Assembly: GCF_014646635.1 (NCBI RefSeq)
Contig: NZ_BMNQ01000008.1
Coordinates: forward strand, 1-64,000
Origin: Lentibacillus kapialis
GTDB taxonomy: Bacteria > Bacillota > Bacilli > Bacillales > Amphibacillaceae
Direction of reading: 5' to 3'
Length of the DNA: 64,000 nt
Part shown: positions 21,281 through 29,902 of the stretch, in pieces
Layout of the letters: each line of letters begins with the position of its first letter
How positions within the stretch are numbered: position 1 is the stretch's first letter
The notes under the pieces: model-generated
What the model was told of the DNA's origin: nothing
Database searches by the model: none
The model's input: the letters and a program-made list of their open reading frames with translations, nothing else
Made by a program: the position numbers and the translations under genes

Positions 21281-21814
21281 ATGGATACGTCTATTGATAA
21301 CAGTGCCATTATATTTGTTGATATTATAAACGATTTTAACTTTGATGGAAGTGAAAACCTGCTGAAACATACAAATGAAATTTTACCCGCCTTAAAAAAG
21401 TTAAGGCAATTCGGCAAAGAAAATAATATCCCTATTATCTATGTCAACGATCATTACCATATCTGGCAAGCAGATTTCCGAAAGATCATCGACCATTGCC
21501 AAAACAGTCGGAATCAGCATATTATTCAAACGTTAAAACCGGATGATTCTGATTACTTTCTTATTAAACCACAACATTCAGCGTTTTTCCAAACACCATT
21601 GCATACATTGCTAGATGAGTTAGACAGAACCCATCTCATAATGGCAGGCATTGCCGGGGATATTTGTATCTTATTCACGGCAAAAGATGCTTATATGTAC
21701 AAATACAGTATGCACATTCCGGAAAACTGTATGGCGTCCGAAGAAAAAGATGGCAATGAGTACGCGCTCTATCTGATGCACTCCGTTATGGATGCCCTGA
21801 TTGATTCAATCTAA
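21281..21814 (+). CDS. yaaI: Isochorismatase-family hydrolase (YaaI-like)
   Basis: A 177-residue cysteine hydrolase of the isochorismatase fold. The candidate catalytic triad is Asp in FVDIINDF (about residue 14), Lys in LIKPQHSAFF (about residue 97) and Cys in GIAGDICILFTA (about residue 130). Family members act on isochorismate or nicotinamide-like amides; the substrate is unknown. AAGGAGTGG precedes the ATG at 21281, and an upstream in-frame extension overlapping tadA is rejected. It precedes sleL on the same strand with a 61-base gap. Confidence 0.85.
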   Translation: MDTSIDNSAIIFVDIINDFNFDGSENLLKHTNEILPALKKLRQFGKENNIPIIYVNDHYHIWQADFRKIIDHCQNSRNQHIIQTLKPDDSDYFLIKPQHSAFFQTPLHTLLDELDRTHLIMAGIAGDICILFTAKDAYMYKYSMHIPENCMASEEKDGNEYALYLMHSVMDALIDSI

Positions 21815-21875
21815 GTTATATCCGCCTTCCTTAAATCATAGTGTAAAAAAGGAATGAATTTAAAGGAGGGATTTT

Positions 21876-23165
21876 TTGCAAATTCATGTTATCAAACAAG
21901 GAGATACGATCTATAACATCGCCGATACATACGGCACCATACCAACGGACATAATTGATGCGAACGAACTGGATGCACCGAATAACCTTGTGGTTGGCCA
22001 GGCACTTGTCATTCCAATCGCGGGACAATTTTATTTTGTACAGCAAGGAGACAGCTTGTATTCGATTGGCAGGCAATTTGGTCTGACCGCTGAACAGCTT
22101 GCTCAAATCAACAATATTCCGGTTGACGGCACGTTATCTGTGGGGACACGGTTATACATTCCCGAACAGCCTAAGCCGGAAATCACTGCAAATGCCTATA
22201 TTGAACCTACTGGGGGAGAAGTTTCTCAAACCTTGATCAATTCTGCAGAGAAAATAACGCCATACCTCACCTATCTTTTGCCATTCAGTTATCAGGTTAG
22301 CCGTGATGGAACCCTGACAGCCCCGCCGCTGGATAACTTTGCACAAATTGCGGCAAACCATAACACAGCGCTAATGCTTGCTGTCACCAATCTGGAGGAA
22401 GGCGAATTCAGCCGTGAACTTGGTCACATAATCCTGACAGTCCAAGCTGTTCAAAATACGCTATTGGATAATATCATTAATGTGGCAAACGAAATCGGTT
22501 TCAGAGATGTTCACTTCGATTTTGAATTTTTGCCGCCGGAAGACCGTGAAGCGTATAATAATTTTTTACGAAAGGCAAAGCAGCGCTTATCAGAGGAAGG
22601 TTTATTAATGTCCACTGCGCTTGCCCCCAAAACGAGTGCAGAGCAGAGTGGGGCATGGTATGAGGCACATGATTATGCCGTTCACGGCGAGATTGCCGAC
22701 TTTGTTGTACTGATGACGTATGAATGGGGCTATAGCTATGGGCCACCACTGGCTGTATCACCGATTGATGAAGTACGAAAAGTCGTTGATTTCGCATTGA
22801 GTGTCATGCCTGCTGATAAAATTCTGCTTGGACAAAACCTCTACGGCTACGATTGGACGCTCCCATACACAGAGGGTGGTGAACCTGCGGAAGCCATCAG
22901 TCCCCAGGAAGCTATTACACGTGCACGCAACCATAATGTGGCCATCGAATTTGATACCGAAGCACAGGCTCCTTTTTATACGTATACCGACGCCCAGGGG
23001 AATAGTCATGAAGTATGGTTTGAAGATGCACGTTCCATTCAGGCAAAATTCGATATGATTAAAGAACTTAACCTTTTGGGCATCAGCTACTGGAAATTAG
23101 GCCTGGCATTCCCGCAAAACTGGCTTCTCCTACAAGATAACTTTATAATACGTAAACTCGATTAA
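21876..23165 (+). CDS. sleL: Spore cortex-lytic glycosidase SleL/YaaH (2 LysM + GH18)
   Basis: A 429-residue germination enzyme. Two LysM domains (about residues 1-47 and 50-95: HVIKQGDTIYNIADTYGTIP and FVQQGDSLYSIGRQFGLTA) bind cortex glycan. A GH18 barrel follows (about 100-425), with the acidic catalytic stretch VHFDFEFLPP near residue 215. SleL is an N-acetylglucosaminidase acting on cortex fragments during germination. The start is TTG at 21876 with AAGGAGGG 7 bases upstream. No signal peptide is seen, usual for this coat-associated family. Confidence 0.93.
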   Translation: MQIHVIKQGDTIYNIADTYGTIPTDIIDANELDAPNNLVVGQALVIPIAGQFYFVQQGDSLYSIGRQFGLTAEQLAQINNIPVDGTLSVGTRLYIPEQPKPEITANAYIEPTGGEVSQTLINSAEKITPYLTYLLPFSYQVSRDGTLTAPPLDNFAQIAANHNTALMLAVTNLEEGEFSRELGHIILTVQAVQNTLLDNIINVANEIGFRDVHFDFEFLPPEDREAYNNFLRKAKQRLSEEGLLMSTALAPKTSAEQSGAWYEAHDYAVHGEIADFVVLMTYEWGYSYGPPLAVSPIDEVRKVVDFALSVMPADKILLGQNLYGYDWTLPYTEGGEPAEAISPQEAITRARNHNVAIEFDTEAQAPFYTYTDAQGNSHEVWFEDARSIQAKFDMIKELNLLGISYWKLGLAFPQNWLLLQDNFIIRKLD

Positions 23166-23167
23166 AG

Positions 23168-23208
23168 AAATCCCCCTAACCGCTGTTTGAAGCGATCAGG
23201 GGGTATTT
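23168..23208. terminator. Bidirectional terminator between sleL and the PfpI-family gene
   Basis: AAATCCCCCTAACCGCT pairs with AGCGATCAGGGGGTATTT with few mismatches, with T-rich ends on both strands. It serves the convergent genes on either side. Confidence 0.8.
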
Positions 23209-23214
23209 CTTTTA

Positions 23215-23733
23215 TTATGCGCTCAAGATGTTCAAGGCTTCTCTGTTAAATGCCGGAATATCATCAGGATCACGACTTGTCACCAGCTGGTTATTGCAGA
23301 CAACGACTTCCTGATCCAATACCTCTGCACCTGCATTTTCCAGGTCAACGCGGATAGACTTAAAACCAGTTGCCCTACGTCCGTTAAGTGCCCTTGCATT
23401 AATTAACAACTGCGCGCCGTGGCAGATGGAAAATACCGGTTTTTTGTCATCCATAAATTGTTTAGCAAATGTCACAAAACGTTCATCTGCCCGCAGCATG
23501 TCCGGTGAAAAACCACCGGGAATAAATAATGCATCGAATTCTTCAGGCTTCACATCATCGATACCTTCATCAACGGTGACAGTTGTTTCGTTATTTTTAC
23601 CCGTTACTTCTTTACCTTTCTTAGCACCAATTGTAATCACTTCATGCCCAGCATCTTTAAATGCTCTGGCCGGCTCTGTATATTCAACATCCTCAAACAT
23701 GTCTGTCATGACTGTTGCTATTTTTTTAGCCAT
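23215..23733 (-). CDS. DJ-1/PfpI-family protein (YfkM-like)
   Basis: A 172-residue DJ-1/PfpI-superfamily protein. The nucleophile elbow is FSICHGAQLLINA (Cys about residue 105) and the Glu partner lies in MFEDVEYTEPARAF near residue 15. Members are described as intracellular proteases, glyoxalases or general stress proteins (B. subtilis YfkM is general stress protein 18). Function here is inferred from family only. AAGGAGTG precedes the ATG. It is an insertion relative to the B. subtilis gene order. Confidence 0.85.
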   Translation of the reverse strand: MAKKIATVMTDMFEDVEYTEPARAFKDAGHEVITIGAKKGKEVTGKNNETTVTVDEGIDDVKPEEFDALFIPGGFSPDMLRADERFVTFAKQFMDDKKPVFSICHGAQLLINARALNGRRATGFKSIRVDLENAGAEVLDQEVVVCNNQLVTSRDPDDIPAFNREALNILSA

Positions 23734-23842
23734 TTAAATTCACTCCTTAAGAAATGCTCCATGATATTTCTACCCGGCAATGGTTGAATTCAAACATGCG
23801 GGCAAACTTTACTTATAAGCTATTAAACGCATTAACCCATAT

Positions 23843-23887
23843 AAAAAAACAGACCACCAATTTAATATAAAAATTGATGGTCTGTTT
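23843..23887 (-). terminator. Intrinsic terminator of acsA
   Basis: On the minus strand AAACAGACCATCAATTT pairs with AAATTGGTGGTCTGTTT around a 7-base loop, followed by a run of T residues. It is 73 bases beyond the stop. Confidence 0.88.
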
Positions 23888-23959
23888 AAATTCCTAACTT
23901 ATTCACATGCGGCTTTAACCGAACCAACTGCCGCAAGTAAAGATTTCTATGCTATTACA

Positions 23960-25675
23960 CTATTCTTCAAGCGTTGAAGTATCACCTGTTGGCAATCCCA
24001 GCTCCCACGATTTCAGAAGACGGCGCATAATCTTACCACTGCGCGTTTTCGGAATTGCATCTTTAATTTCCAGTTCCCGTGGTGCAGCATGTGCACTTAG
24101 GCCATTTTTGACAAATTGACGGATATCCTCAAGCAGATCATCAGACTCTTCATAGCCTTCATTCAGTGTGACAAATGCTTTCACTATTTCTCCCCGCTCA
24201 GGATCGGGTTTACCAATTACCCCGGACTCCGCAACAGCAGGGTGCTCAATCAATTTGCTTTCCACTTCAAACGGACCAACACGTTCACCAGATGTGTTAA
24301 TGACATCATCCAGCCGGCCCTGGAACCAGAAATAACCGTCTTCATCCATATAGGCACTGTCACCGGAGACATACCAACCATTGATAAAATAGCTCTCATA
24401 TTTTTCCGGACGCTTCCAGATCTTCCGCATCATAGCTGGCCAAGGTGCTTTGATCGCCAAATTCCCCATTTGATTTGGCGGGACTTCATTTCCTTCATTA
24501 TCAACTATTGATGCTTCTACACCCGGTATGGGTTTCCCCATTGAACCCGGACGAATTTCCTGGGACGGCAAATTAACGATAAGTTGAGCACCTGTTTCTG
24601 TCATCCACCACGTATCATGAATTCTCAAATCAAACGCCTGTAATCCCCAGGTAATGACTTCCGGATTGAGCGGTTCACCAACACTCATGACATGCCGCAA
24701 TGATGAAAGGTCGTGTTTTTTAACAGGATCTGTACCGGCACTGACCAATTTACGAAGGGCAGTAGGCGCTGTATACCATACCGATACATTATACTTATCA
24801 ATCGTGCCATACCAGGCATCCGGACTGAAGCGGCCTCCGCGTACAACATTCGTTACACCGTGAAGCCACGGTGCAAAGATTCCATAACTTGTGCCGGTTA
24901 CCCAGCCGGGATCGGCAGTGCACCAATAAACATCATCCTCACGCAGGTCCAACACCCACTCGGCAGTGGCATAATGCTGTACCATGGCGTTATGCACGTG
25001 ATAGACACCTTTTGGCTTACCTGTAGAACCGGAAGTATAGTGAATGAGCATGCCATCTTCAAGGTCAACCCATTCCATATCGAAATCCGTTGATGCTTCT
25101 TTCATTTCTTGCTGATAATCAATGTATTTGTCAGATGTTTCGTTGTGTTCACCTATAAGCACAATCTTTTTAAGATCAGGCAAATCATCCTGCGGCACCC
25201 GGCCAAGCAAATCCGGTGTCGTAATCAGCATACTTGCCTCGCTGTCCTCCAGACGGTCACGTACTGCCTGTTCCATAAATGCCTCAAATAGTGGTCCGGC
25301 AATAGCGCCTATTTTCAGAATACCAAAGAATGTTGCATAGAATTCCGGGCTTCTCGGCAGAAACATAAAAATGCGATCGCCTTTTTCAACACCCTGTTTT
25401 TTCAAGACATTGGCAAATTGATTACTCTTCTTGCTTAGTTCACCAAACGTTACTTTTTCCTCACGATCGGGTGATGAATACAATAACGCAGCTTTATCTT
25501 TTTTATCCGGGTTTTCCGCATGGCGGTCAACAGCTTCATACGCCATATTGACTTTACCCGTATCATTCCAGCTAAAATGTTTTTTCATATCATCCCATGA
25601 AAATGTCTTGCGCATCTTTTCATAGTTTTGCAGATTGTACGTACCATCTTGTGCAGGTATACGCTGCATATCCAT
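23960..25675 (-). CDS. acsA: Acetyl-CoA synthetase, AcsA type
   Basis: A 571-residue AMP-forming ligase making acetyl-CoA from acetate, ATP and CoA. Adenylation motifs: IHYTSGSTGKPKGVYHVHNA (about residue 212), TWWMTETGAQL (about 342) and the C-terminal lysine loop PKTRSGKIMRRLLK (about 540), the usual site of regulatory acetylation. Length is close to B. subtilis AcsA (572). I start at ATG 25675 (MDMQRIPAQDG), with AGGTG 6 bases upstream. In B. subtilis acsA lies elsewhere, near acuABC, so this is a local difference in gene order. Confidence 0.92.
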   Translation of the reverse strand: MDMQRIPAQDGTYNLQNYEKMRKTFSWDDMKKHFSWNDTGKVNMAYEAVDRHAENPDKKDKAALLYSSPDREEKVTFGELSKKSNQFANVLKKQGVEKGDRIFMFLPRSPEFYATFFGILKIGAIAGPLFEAFMEQAVRDRLEDSEASMLITTPDLLGRVPQDDLPDLKKIVLIGEHNETSDKYIDYQQEMKEASTDFDMEWVDLEDGMLIHYTSGSTGKPKGVYHVHNAMVQHYATAEWVLDLREDDVYWCTADPGWVTGTSYGIFAPWLHGVTNVVRGGRFSPDAWYGTIDKYNVSVWYTAPTALRKLVSAGTDPVKKHDLSSLRHVMSVGEPLNPEVITWGLQAFDLRIHDTWWMTETGAQLIVNLPSQEIRPGSMGKPIPGVEASIVDNEGNEVPPNQMGNLAIKAPWPAMMRKIWKRPEKYESYFINGWYVSGDSAYMDEDGYFWFQGRLDDVINTSGERVGPFEVESKLIEHPAVAESGVIGKPDPERGEIVKAFVTLNEGYEESDDLLEDIRQFVKNGLSAHAAPRELEIKDAIPKTRSGKIMRRLLKSWELGLPTGDTSTLEE

Positions 25676-25906
25676 TCCTATCACCTCATCCAGTAAAATT
25701 TGTAATCGGTTGCAAAACCGCTTACTTCAAAATACGTTATAATTGTACTAATTATACAATCATAATGCATTTTTAAAATTTCCGGGTACTATCCATTATT
25801 TTAGAACATTTTGTGACAAGTTTAAAGTATTTTAATTGTTTATGATTGAAAAACACTTCTGTACCAGCTTTCATACAGGAGACGGTAACATACCACGTAT
25901 AACAGA

Positions 25907-25978
25907 CGCCCCCGGCAGGAATCGAACCTGCGCACACGGCTTAGGAGGCCGTTGCTCTATCCCCTGAGCTACGGGGGC
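25907..25978 (-). tRNA. tRNA-Arg (CCT)
   Basis: A full cloverleaf on the minus strand: acceptor GCCCCCG with CGGGGGC, D arm GCTC...GAGC, anticodon stem ACGGC/GCCGT around loop CTCCTAA (anticodon CCT, reading AGG), T arm with GGTTCGATTCC. The discriminator is G and CCA is not encoded. A TATAAT-like -10 lies about 65 bases upstream. Confidence 0.95.
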
Positions 25979-26152
25979 AACATACTCATGAAAAGCACCT
26001 TAATGCTTAATTCTAACAGCGGAAAAAAGGCACAATAAACATTATACAAAATTTCACGCTAAATGAAAAGGCAGATTTTGATTTTACGTGGAAGTGGCTT
26101 TTTTTCTGTGCTACAATGTCAAAAGTGATAGAGACGGATTGGAGGGAAAGTC

Positions 26153-26797
26153 ATGCCACAAGTTCCATTTATTGCAATCGAAGGGCCTATCGGAATCGGA
26201 AAGACGTCACTTGCAAAAAAACTTTCCGTCCATTTTGATTTTCATCTGTTAAAAGAAATTGTTGAGGAAAATCCGTTTCTCGGAAAATTTTATGATGATA
26301 TTGAAGAATGGAGCTTTCAAACGGAAATGTTTTTTTTATGCAATCGTTTTAAGCAATTGGAAGATATTGAACACAAATATCTGAACCGAAACAAAGCGGT
26401 CATAGCCGATTACCATATATCCAAAAACATGATCTTTGCCGGACGCACACTACAACCGGATAAGTTTGATAAATATGAACAAATTTACCACATATTAACG
26501 AAGGATATGCCTGTGCCAAATATAATGATTTACTTACATGCCAGTCTTGACACGATTTTAAAACGGATTCGGCTTCGCGGCAGGGATATCGAACAAAACA
26601 TCAAAGCGTCTTATTTGTCGCAGCTCGCACAGGATTATGAAAGGTTCATGCATGAATTTGAGATGCTTCATCCCGATATTCCGGTCATACGGATCAACGC
26701 GGATGAAATGGATTTTGTTAAACACCAGGAAGATCTTGATAAAATTATCAATATAGTGGAACAGCAAATGAATAACCGCAAAAAAATATCCAAATAG
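26153..26797 (+). CDS. dgk: Deoxyguanosine kinase (YaaG)
   Basis: A 214-residue deoxynucleoside kinase of the dNK fold. The P-loop is IEGPIGIGKTSLAKKL (residues 8-23), with VEENPFLGKFYDD near 38 and the lid RIRLRGRDIEQN near 140. It phosphorylates deoxyguanosine for salvage, useful during spore outgrowth. GGAGGG precedes the ATG. It is followed 19 bases later by dck, its paralogue. Confidence 0.93.
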   Translation: MPQVPFIAIEGPIGIGKTSLAKKLSVHFDFHLLKEIVEENPFLGKFYDDIEEWSFQTEMFFLCNRFKQLEDIEHKYLNRNKAVIADYHISKNMIFAGRTLQPDKFDKYEQIYHILTKDMPVPNIMIYLHASLDTILKRIRLRGRDIEQNIKASYLSQLAQDYERFMHEFEMLHPDIPVIRINADEMDFVKHQEDLDKIINIVEQQMNNRKKISK

Positions 26798-26816
26798 TAA
26801 GTAAAGGGGAACAAAC

Positions 26817-27500
26817 ATGAATTTACGTGATAAATACCGGATTCCGCATGACAGTATCATTACTGTTGCCGGAACTGTCGGCGTCGGCAAATCCACGATG
26901 ACAAAAGCGTTAGCAAACGCTTTGAACTTTAAGACATCCTTCGAAAAGGTTGACACGAATCCATACCTCGGAAAGTTTTATAAAGATTTTGAACGCTGGA
27001 GCTTTCATCTCCAAATTTATTTTCTAGCTGAGCGTTTCAAGGAACAAAAGAAAATATTTGAATATGGTGGCGGGTTTGTCCAAGATCGTTCCATATATGA
27101 AGATACAGGCATTTTTGCTAAAATGCATTACGAGAATGGAACGATGTCCAAAACGGACTATGAAACCTATACCAATCTATTTGAAGCCATGGTGATGACA
27201 CCCTATTTTCCACATCCCGATTTATTGATTTATTTAGAGGGTTCTTTTGACCACATTCTTGAGCGAATACAAAACCGCGGACGTGAAATGGAAAAAAATA
27301 CATCAATTTCCTATTGGGAAGAATTGTATAACCGCTATGAAGAATGGATCAACAACTTCAATGCTTGTCCGATATTACGCATCGATATTTCTGATTATGA
27401 TCTACTTAAACAAGATGAGCCCATTGAACCGATTCTGGAAAAAATCGGCCACTTTATTCAGCAATCACGCAAATGGAAGACAAGAGAAATCATCAAGTGA
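26817..27500 (+). CDS. dck: Deoxyadenosine/deoxycytidine kinase (YaaF)
   Basis: A 227-residue paralogue of dgk. P-loop VAGTVGVGKSTMTKALA (about residue 17), VDTNPYLGKFYKDFERW near 45, the DRSIYED substrate motif near residue 88 and lid RIQNRGREMEKN near 152. It phosphorylates deoxyadenosine and deoxycytidine for salvage. AAGGGGAAC precedes the ATG. It is co-transcribed with dgk and ends in a terminator. Confidence 0.94.
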   Translation: MNLRDKYRIPHDSIITVAGTVGVGKSTMTKALANALNFKTSFEKVDTNPYLGKFYKDFERWSFHLQIYFLAERFKEQKKIFEYGGGFVQDRSIYEDTGIFAKMHYENGTMSKTDYETYTNLFEAMVMTPYFPHPDLLIYLEGSFDHILERIQNRGREMEKNTSISYWEELYNRYEEWINNFNACPILRIDISDYDLLKQDEPIEPILEKIGHFIQQSRKWKTREIIK

Positions 27501-27530
27501 AAAGTGCTCCCAAATACGGAGCACTTTTTA
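27500..27530 (+). terminator. Intrinsic terminator of dgk-dck
   Basis: AAGTGCTCC pairs with GGAGCACTT around a 7-base loop, with T residues following. It starts at the dck stop. Confidence 0.85.
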
Positions 27531-27641
27531 AAAGAAAATTTTATAACACCCTCTGTAGTGATTTATATCACCACTAGCCTTTCGCATTTACGTTACAGTA
27601 AACGATGAAACATACTCTCGTAAACAGAAAGGGGCATCACA

Positions 27642-27956
27642 TTGGCTGTCATTCGAACGGAAAATGAAAAGGACCTGGTCGTAGAAGCAGATTTATCCGA
27701 TCTCCAGGCATTCATTAATGAGGCAACATCGAATTTGGTTGTATACAAAGATGAGATTGCCATGATTTATGATAAAATGCCAAAGTTTGATTATATATAT
27801 TTTTGCTTCTATGCGTATTCAACATATCGGTTGCTGGAAGCGACATTTAATTTTGATACAAGCGATGTTGGGCATATCCGCGTTTCTGCGCCGGATGAAT
27901 TTTTCTATGCATTCTATGGCATGATTGCAGCCCTGCATGCTCAAGTAACGTTTTAA
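27642..27956 (+). CDS. Conserved-looking small protein of unknown function
   Basis: A 104-residue protein I do not recognise. The start is TTG with AAAGGGG about 9 bases upstream (LAVIRTENEKDLVVEADLSD). The N-terminal half is acidic; the C-terminal half is rich in Phe and Tyr (FDYIYFCFYAYSTYRLLEAT and DEFFYAFYGMIAALHAQ) without a clear membrane span. Real-gene signs are the ribosome site, codon use like its neighbours and a terminator directly after the stop. It is absent from the matching place in B. subtilis. Confidence 0.72.
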   Translation: MAVIRTENEKDLVVEADLSDLQAFINEATSNLVVYKDEIAMIYDKMPKFDYIYFCFYAYSTYRLLEATFNFDTSDVGHIRVSAPDEFFYAFYGMIAALHAQVTF

Positions 27957-27957
27957 G

Positions 27958-27998
27958 AAAAAAGAGGATCCAGTGTATCACAGGGTCCTTTGTTTTTT
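27958..27998. terminator. Bidirectional terminator between the orphan gene and proC
   Basis: AAGAGGATCC pairs imperfectly with GGGTCCTT, with a T-run on each side. It serves the convergent genes. Confidence 0.75.
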
Positions 27999-28813
27999 TA
28001 AAACTTTTTTCCTAATTCAACCGAGCGTCCGCGGGCACTTTCCACACACGACATTATCGTTTCTTGAAAATTATGTTCAGCTAATGTTTCAAGTCCTGCC
28101 TGGGTAGTGCCTCCGGGGCTTGTTATATTCTCACGAAGTTCGGACGGATTCAATCCGGATTTTGCCAGCATTTCCCCGGCGCCAACTATTGTTTGTGTAA
28201 TCAAATCATGTGCTGTATTAGAATCCAAACCGGCTTTGGCTGCCGCCGATTCCATTGCCTCAACCAGATAATAAACATATGCCGGACCGCTTCCCGATAT
28301 GGCGGTAACCGTATGCATATCCGCTTCTGCTACTTCGGTCGCTGTACCGATTGTATTAAACAGCTCCATAGCCGTTTGAAGATGTTTTTCCGTGGCAAAT
28401 TCCCCCCGGGTGACAGCTGTGGCAGATTGACCTGTTGCAGAAGATGTATTAGGCATTGCTCGGACTACAGGTACCTCTTTGCCGATCAATTCTGATATTG
28501 TATCAGTTGAAACACCCGCTGCCACTGAAATAAGCAACTGATCCGTGCCCAGGTAATTTCTGATTGACGTCACCGCACTCTCTACGTCATAAGGCTTAAC
28601 GGCTATGACTACAATGTCAGCGCCATTCACTGTTTTTTGTTTGTCGTCTGTATTTTGAACATTATATTGTTTTTCCAGAAATGCCAGGCGGTCTTTATCA
28701 GATTTATTCGTTACAACAATTTGCTCTTTCGGAAAAAACTCACTATTTAATATTCCGGTCAAAATTGATTCAGCCATTGATCCGGCGCCGATAAATGCCA
28801 ATTTTCCACTCAT
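27998..28813 (-). CDS. proC: Pyrroline-5-carboxylate reductase
   Basis: A 271-residue NADPH-dependent enzyme for the last step of proline synthesis. The Rossmann motif is LAFIGAGSMAESILTGIL at the N-terminus, VVRAMPNTSSATGQSAT is near residue 115 and the catalytic/oligomer block AISGSGPAYVYYLVEAM is near residue 165, ending in SPGGTTQAGLETL. GGAG precedes the ATG. A T-box leader with a CCT (proline) specifier precedes it, so expression should rise when tRNA-Pro is uncharged. Proline is also an osmolyte in salt-adapted bacilli. Confidence 0.95.
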   Translation of the reverse strand: MSGKLAFIGAGSMAESILTGILNSEFFPKEQIVVTNKSDKDRLAFLEKQYNVQNTDDKQKTVNGADIVVIAVKPYDVESAVTSIRNYLGTDQLLISVAAGVSTDTISELIGKEVPVVRAMPNTSSATGQSATAVTRGEFATEKHLQTAMELFNTIGTATEVAEADMHTVTAISGSGPAYVYYLVEAMESAAAKAGLDSNTAHDLITQTIVGAGEMLAKSGLNPSELRENITSPGGTTQAGLETLAEHNFQETIMSCVESARGRSVELGKKF

Positions 28814-28866
28814 CTTTTTCTCTCCTTTGAATTTTAGGTTGATTTATGAATTCAGTTATATTAAAA

Positions 28867-29115
28867 ACACCCCAATCGAATCCTGTGTGAAAAGGACGGA
28901 TTGGGGTGTTTCCGTGGTACCACCTTGTTTGGCATGCTGAACATACCCACTCTGTTTTCATAACGCAGTGGGGTCTGCGGTCAGGTTTGATCTGACAACT
29001 CCAAGGCAGGTTTCACAAAAGCTGTGTTCCCATGGAATCTCTCAGCCGGTGAATTCCACTCTCTTACGGATAGCATTTTTGCTACTGACCTCTTCTTCGT
29101 TATATCGTTATATGT
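28867..29115 (-). promoter_or_regulatory. T-box riboswitch, proline-type, upstream of proC
   Basis: On the minus strand the conserved T-box AAGGTGGTACCACGG (28912-28926) precedes a terminator (ACACCCCAATC with GATTGGGGTGT, 28867-28909, then a T-run). The likely specifier is CCT at 29008-29010 in the context GAAACCTGCC, matching the proC product. Upstream elements of stem I (AAGAGGTCAGTAG, AGAGAG) are present; the 5' end is approximate. Confidence 0.88.
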
Positions 29116-29259
29116 CTGTAAAATTATTATCTTCACGTATATGATAGTATTTTTATGTACTATACCTGCTAACCTTCCGAATGTCAACTATTTTTAAGAA
29201 ACTTGTTCCGACGGCCCACTTCCGTAACTGCCCAGGCTCACGATCCAAAGAAGCAAATA

Positions 29260-29530
29260 ACGGAAGAGAGGGGCCGCCTAAACCGGGGCATCCATATCTA
29301 ACGGATCCTCATTCCGCTAAATGGACACAAATCACCCTATTTAGTGCTGTAATGAATCCCTATTCCGTTATTCGGGTAAAAACAGAGCGAAAATAGGGTG
29401 GAAAGAGGAAATAAGGGAATGAGGATCCGCTAACGTGCTGGAAAAGCTTTAATTGACGCAAATAAGGGAATGAGGATCCGCCGAAGCTGGATTTTCCCGA
29501 CAGAACAAATCCTCATTCCGCTTCAGTGTT
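29260..29530. repeat. GGATCC-CTCATTCC intergenic repeat cluster (family F)
   Basis: Four copies of GGATCCTCATTCC or its complement GGAATGAGGATCC (near 29303, 29416, 29466 and, truncated, 29512) are packed in about 230 bases. Outer copies are inverted, and between the first two lies a second inverted pair, CACCCTATTT with AAATAGGGTG. I see no gene here; short reading frames through it are repeat shadows. Confidence 0.65.
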
Positions 29531-29540
29531 GGGTATTCTC

Positions 29541-29597
29541 AAATTTTATACTTTCTTTTAAGGTCATCCATAAATTTATACTTTTTAACGTTTAAAA
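29541..29597 (-). repeat. Truncated family A repeat A8
   Basis: On the minus strand AACGTTAAAAAGTATAAAT then ATGGATGACCTTAAAAG match the head and middle of family A; the hairpin tail is missing. It follows the T-run of the tRNA-Ser terminator directly. Confidence 0.7.
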
Positions 29598-29621
29598 AAC
29601 CGCTACATATAATATAACGGT
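29593..29621 (-). terminator. Intrinsic terminator of tRNA-Ser
   Basis: On the minus strand ACCGTTA pairs with TAGCGGT around a 9-base loop, followed by six T residues. It lies about 42 bases after the tRNA. Confidence 0.75.
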
Positions 29622-29662
29622 AGAATTGCTTATTTTCTATTTTTACGCATTAGATAAAGTGA

Positions 29663-29752
29663 AGGAGGTAGAGGGATTCGAACCCCCGCGCGGTTTGACC
29701 CGCCTGTCGGTTTTCAAGACCGATCCCTTCAGCCAGACTTGGGTATACCTCC
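29663..29752 (-). tRNA. tRNA-Ser (TGA)
   Basis: A class II tRNA of 90 nt with a long variable arm. Acceptor GGAGGTA/TACCTCC, anticodon stem TCGGT/ACCGA around loop CTTGAAA (anticodon TGA), variable arm around GGCGGGTCAAACCGC and T arm GGTTCGAATCC. CCA is not encoded. The discriminator is T rather than the usual G of serine tRNAs. It lies downstream of serS, as in B. subtilis. Confidence 0.95.
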
Positions 29753-29770
29753 ATATTGACGACAAGAATA

Positions 29771-29799
29771 AATTTAACATGCATTCATTAAGTTGTCAA
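29771..29799 (-). promoter_or_regulatory. tRNA-Ser promoter
   Basis: On the minus strand TTGACA (29794-29799) and TAAATT (29771-29776) are 17 bases apart, about 19 bases before the tRNA 5' end. Confidence 0.75.
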
Positions 29800-29902
29800 T
29801 TCTTTTTTATTCTTTTGATAGCAGGGTTGGAAGTAAGTTAATCTTATCCCAACCCGTTATCAATTCACATGAAAATGAAATGACTTGTTCCTTAATTGTG
29901 TT

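Noticed and set aside
29181-29396. Open frame in the GGATCC repeat cluster
   Set aside because: No ribosome site, composition follows the inverted repeats, and it overlaps the proC leader region on the opposite strand.
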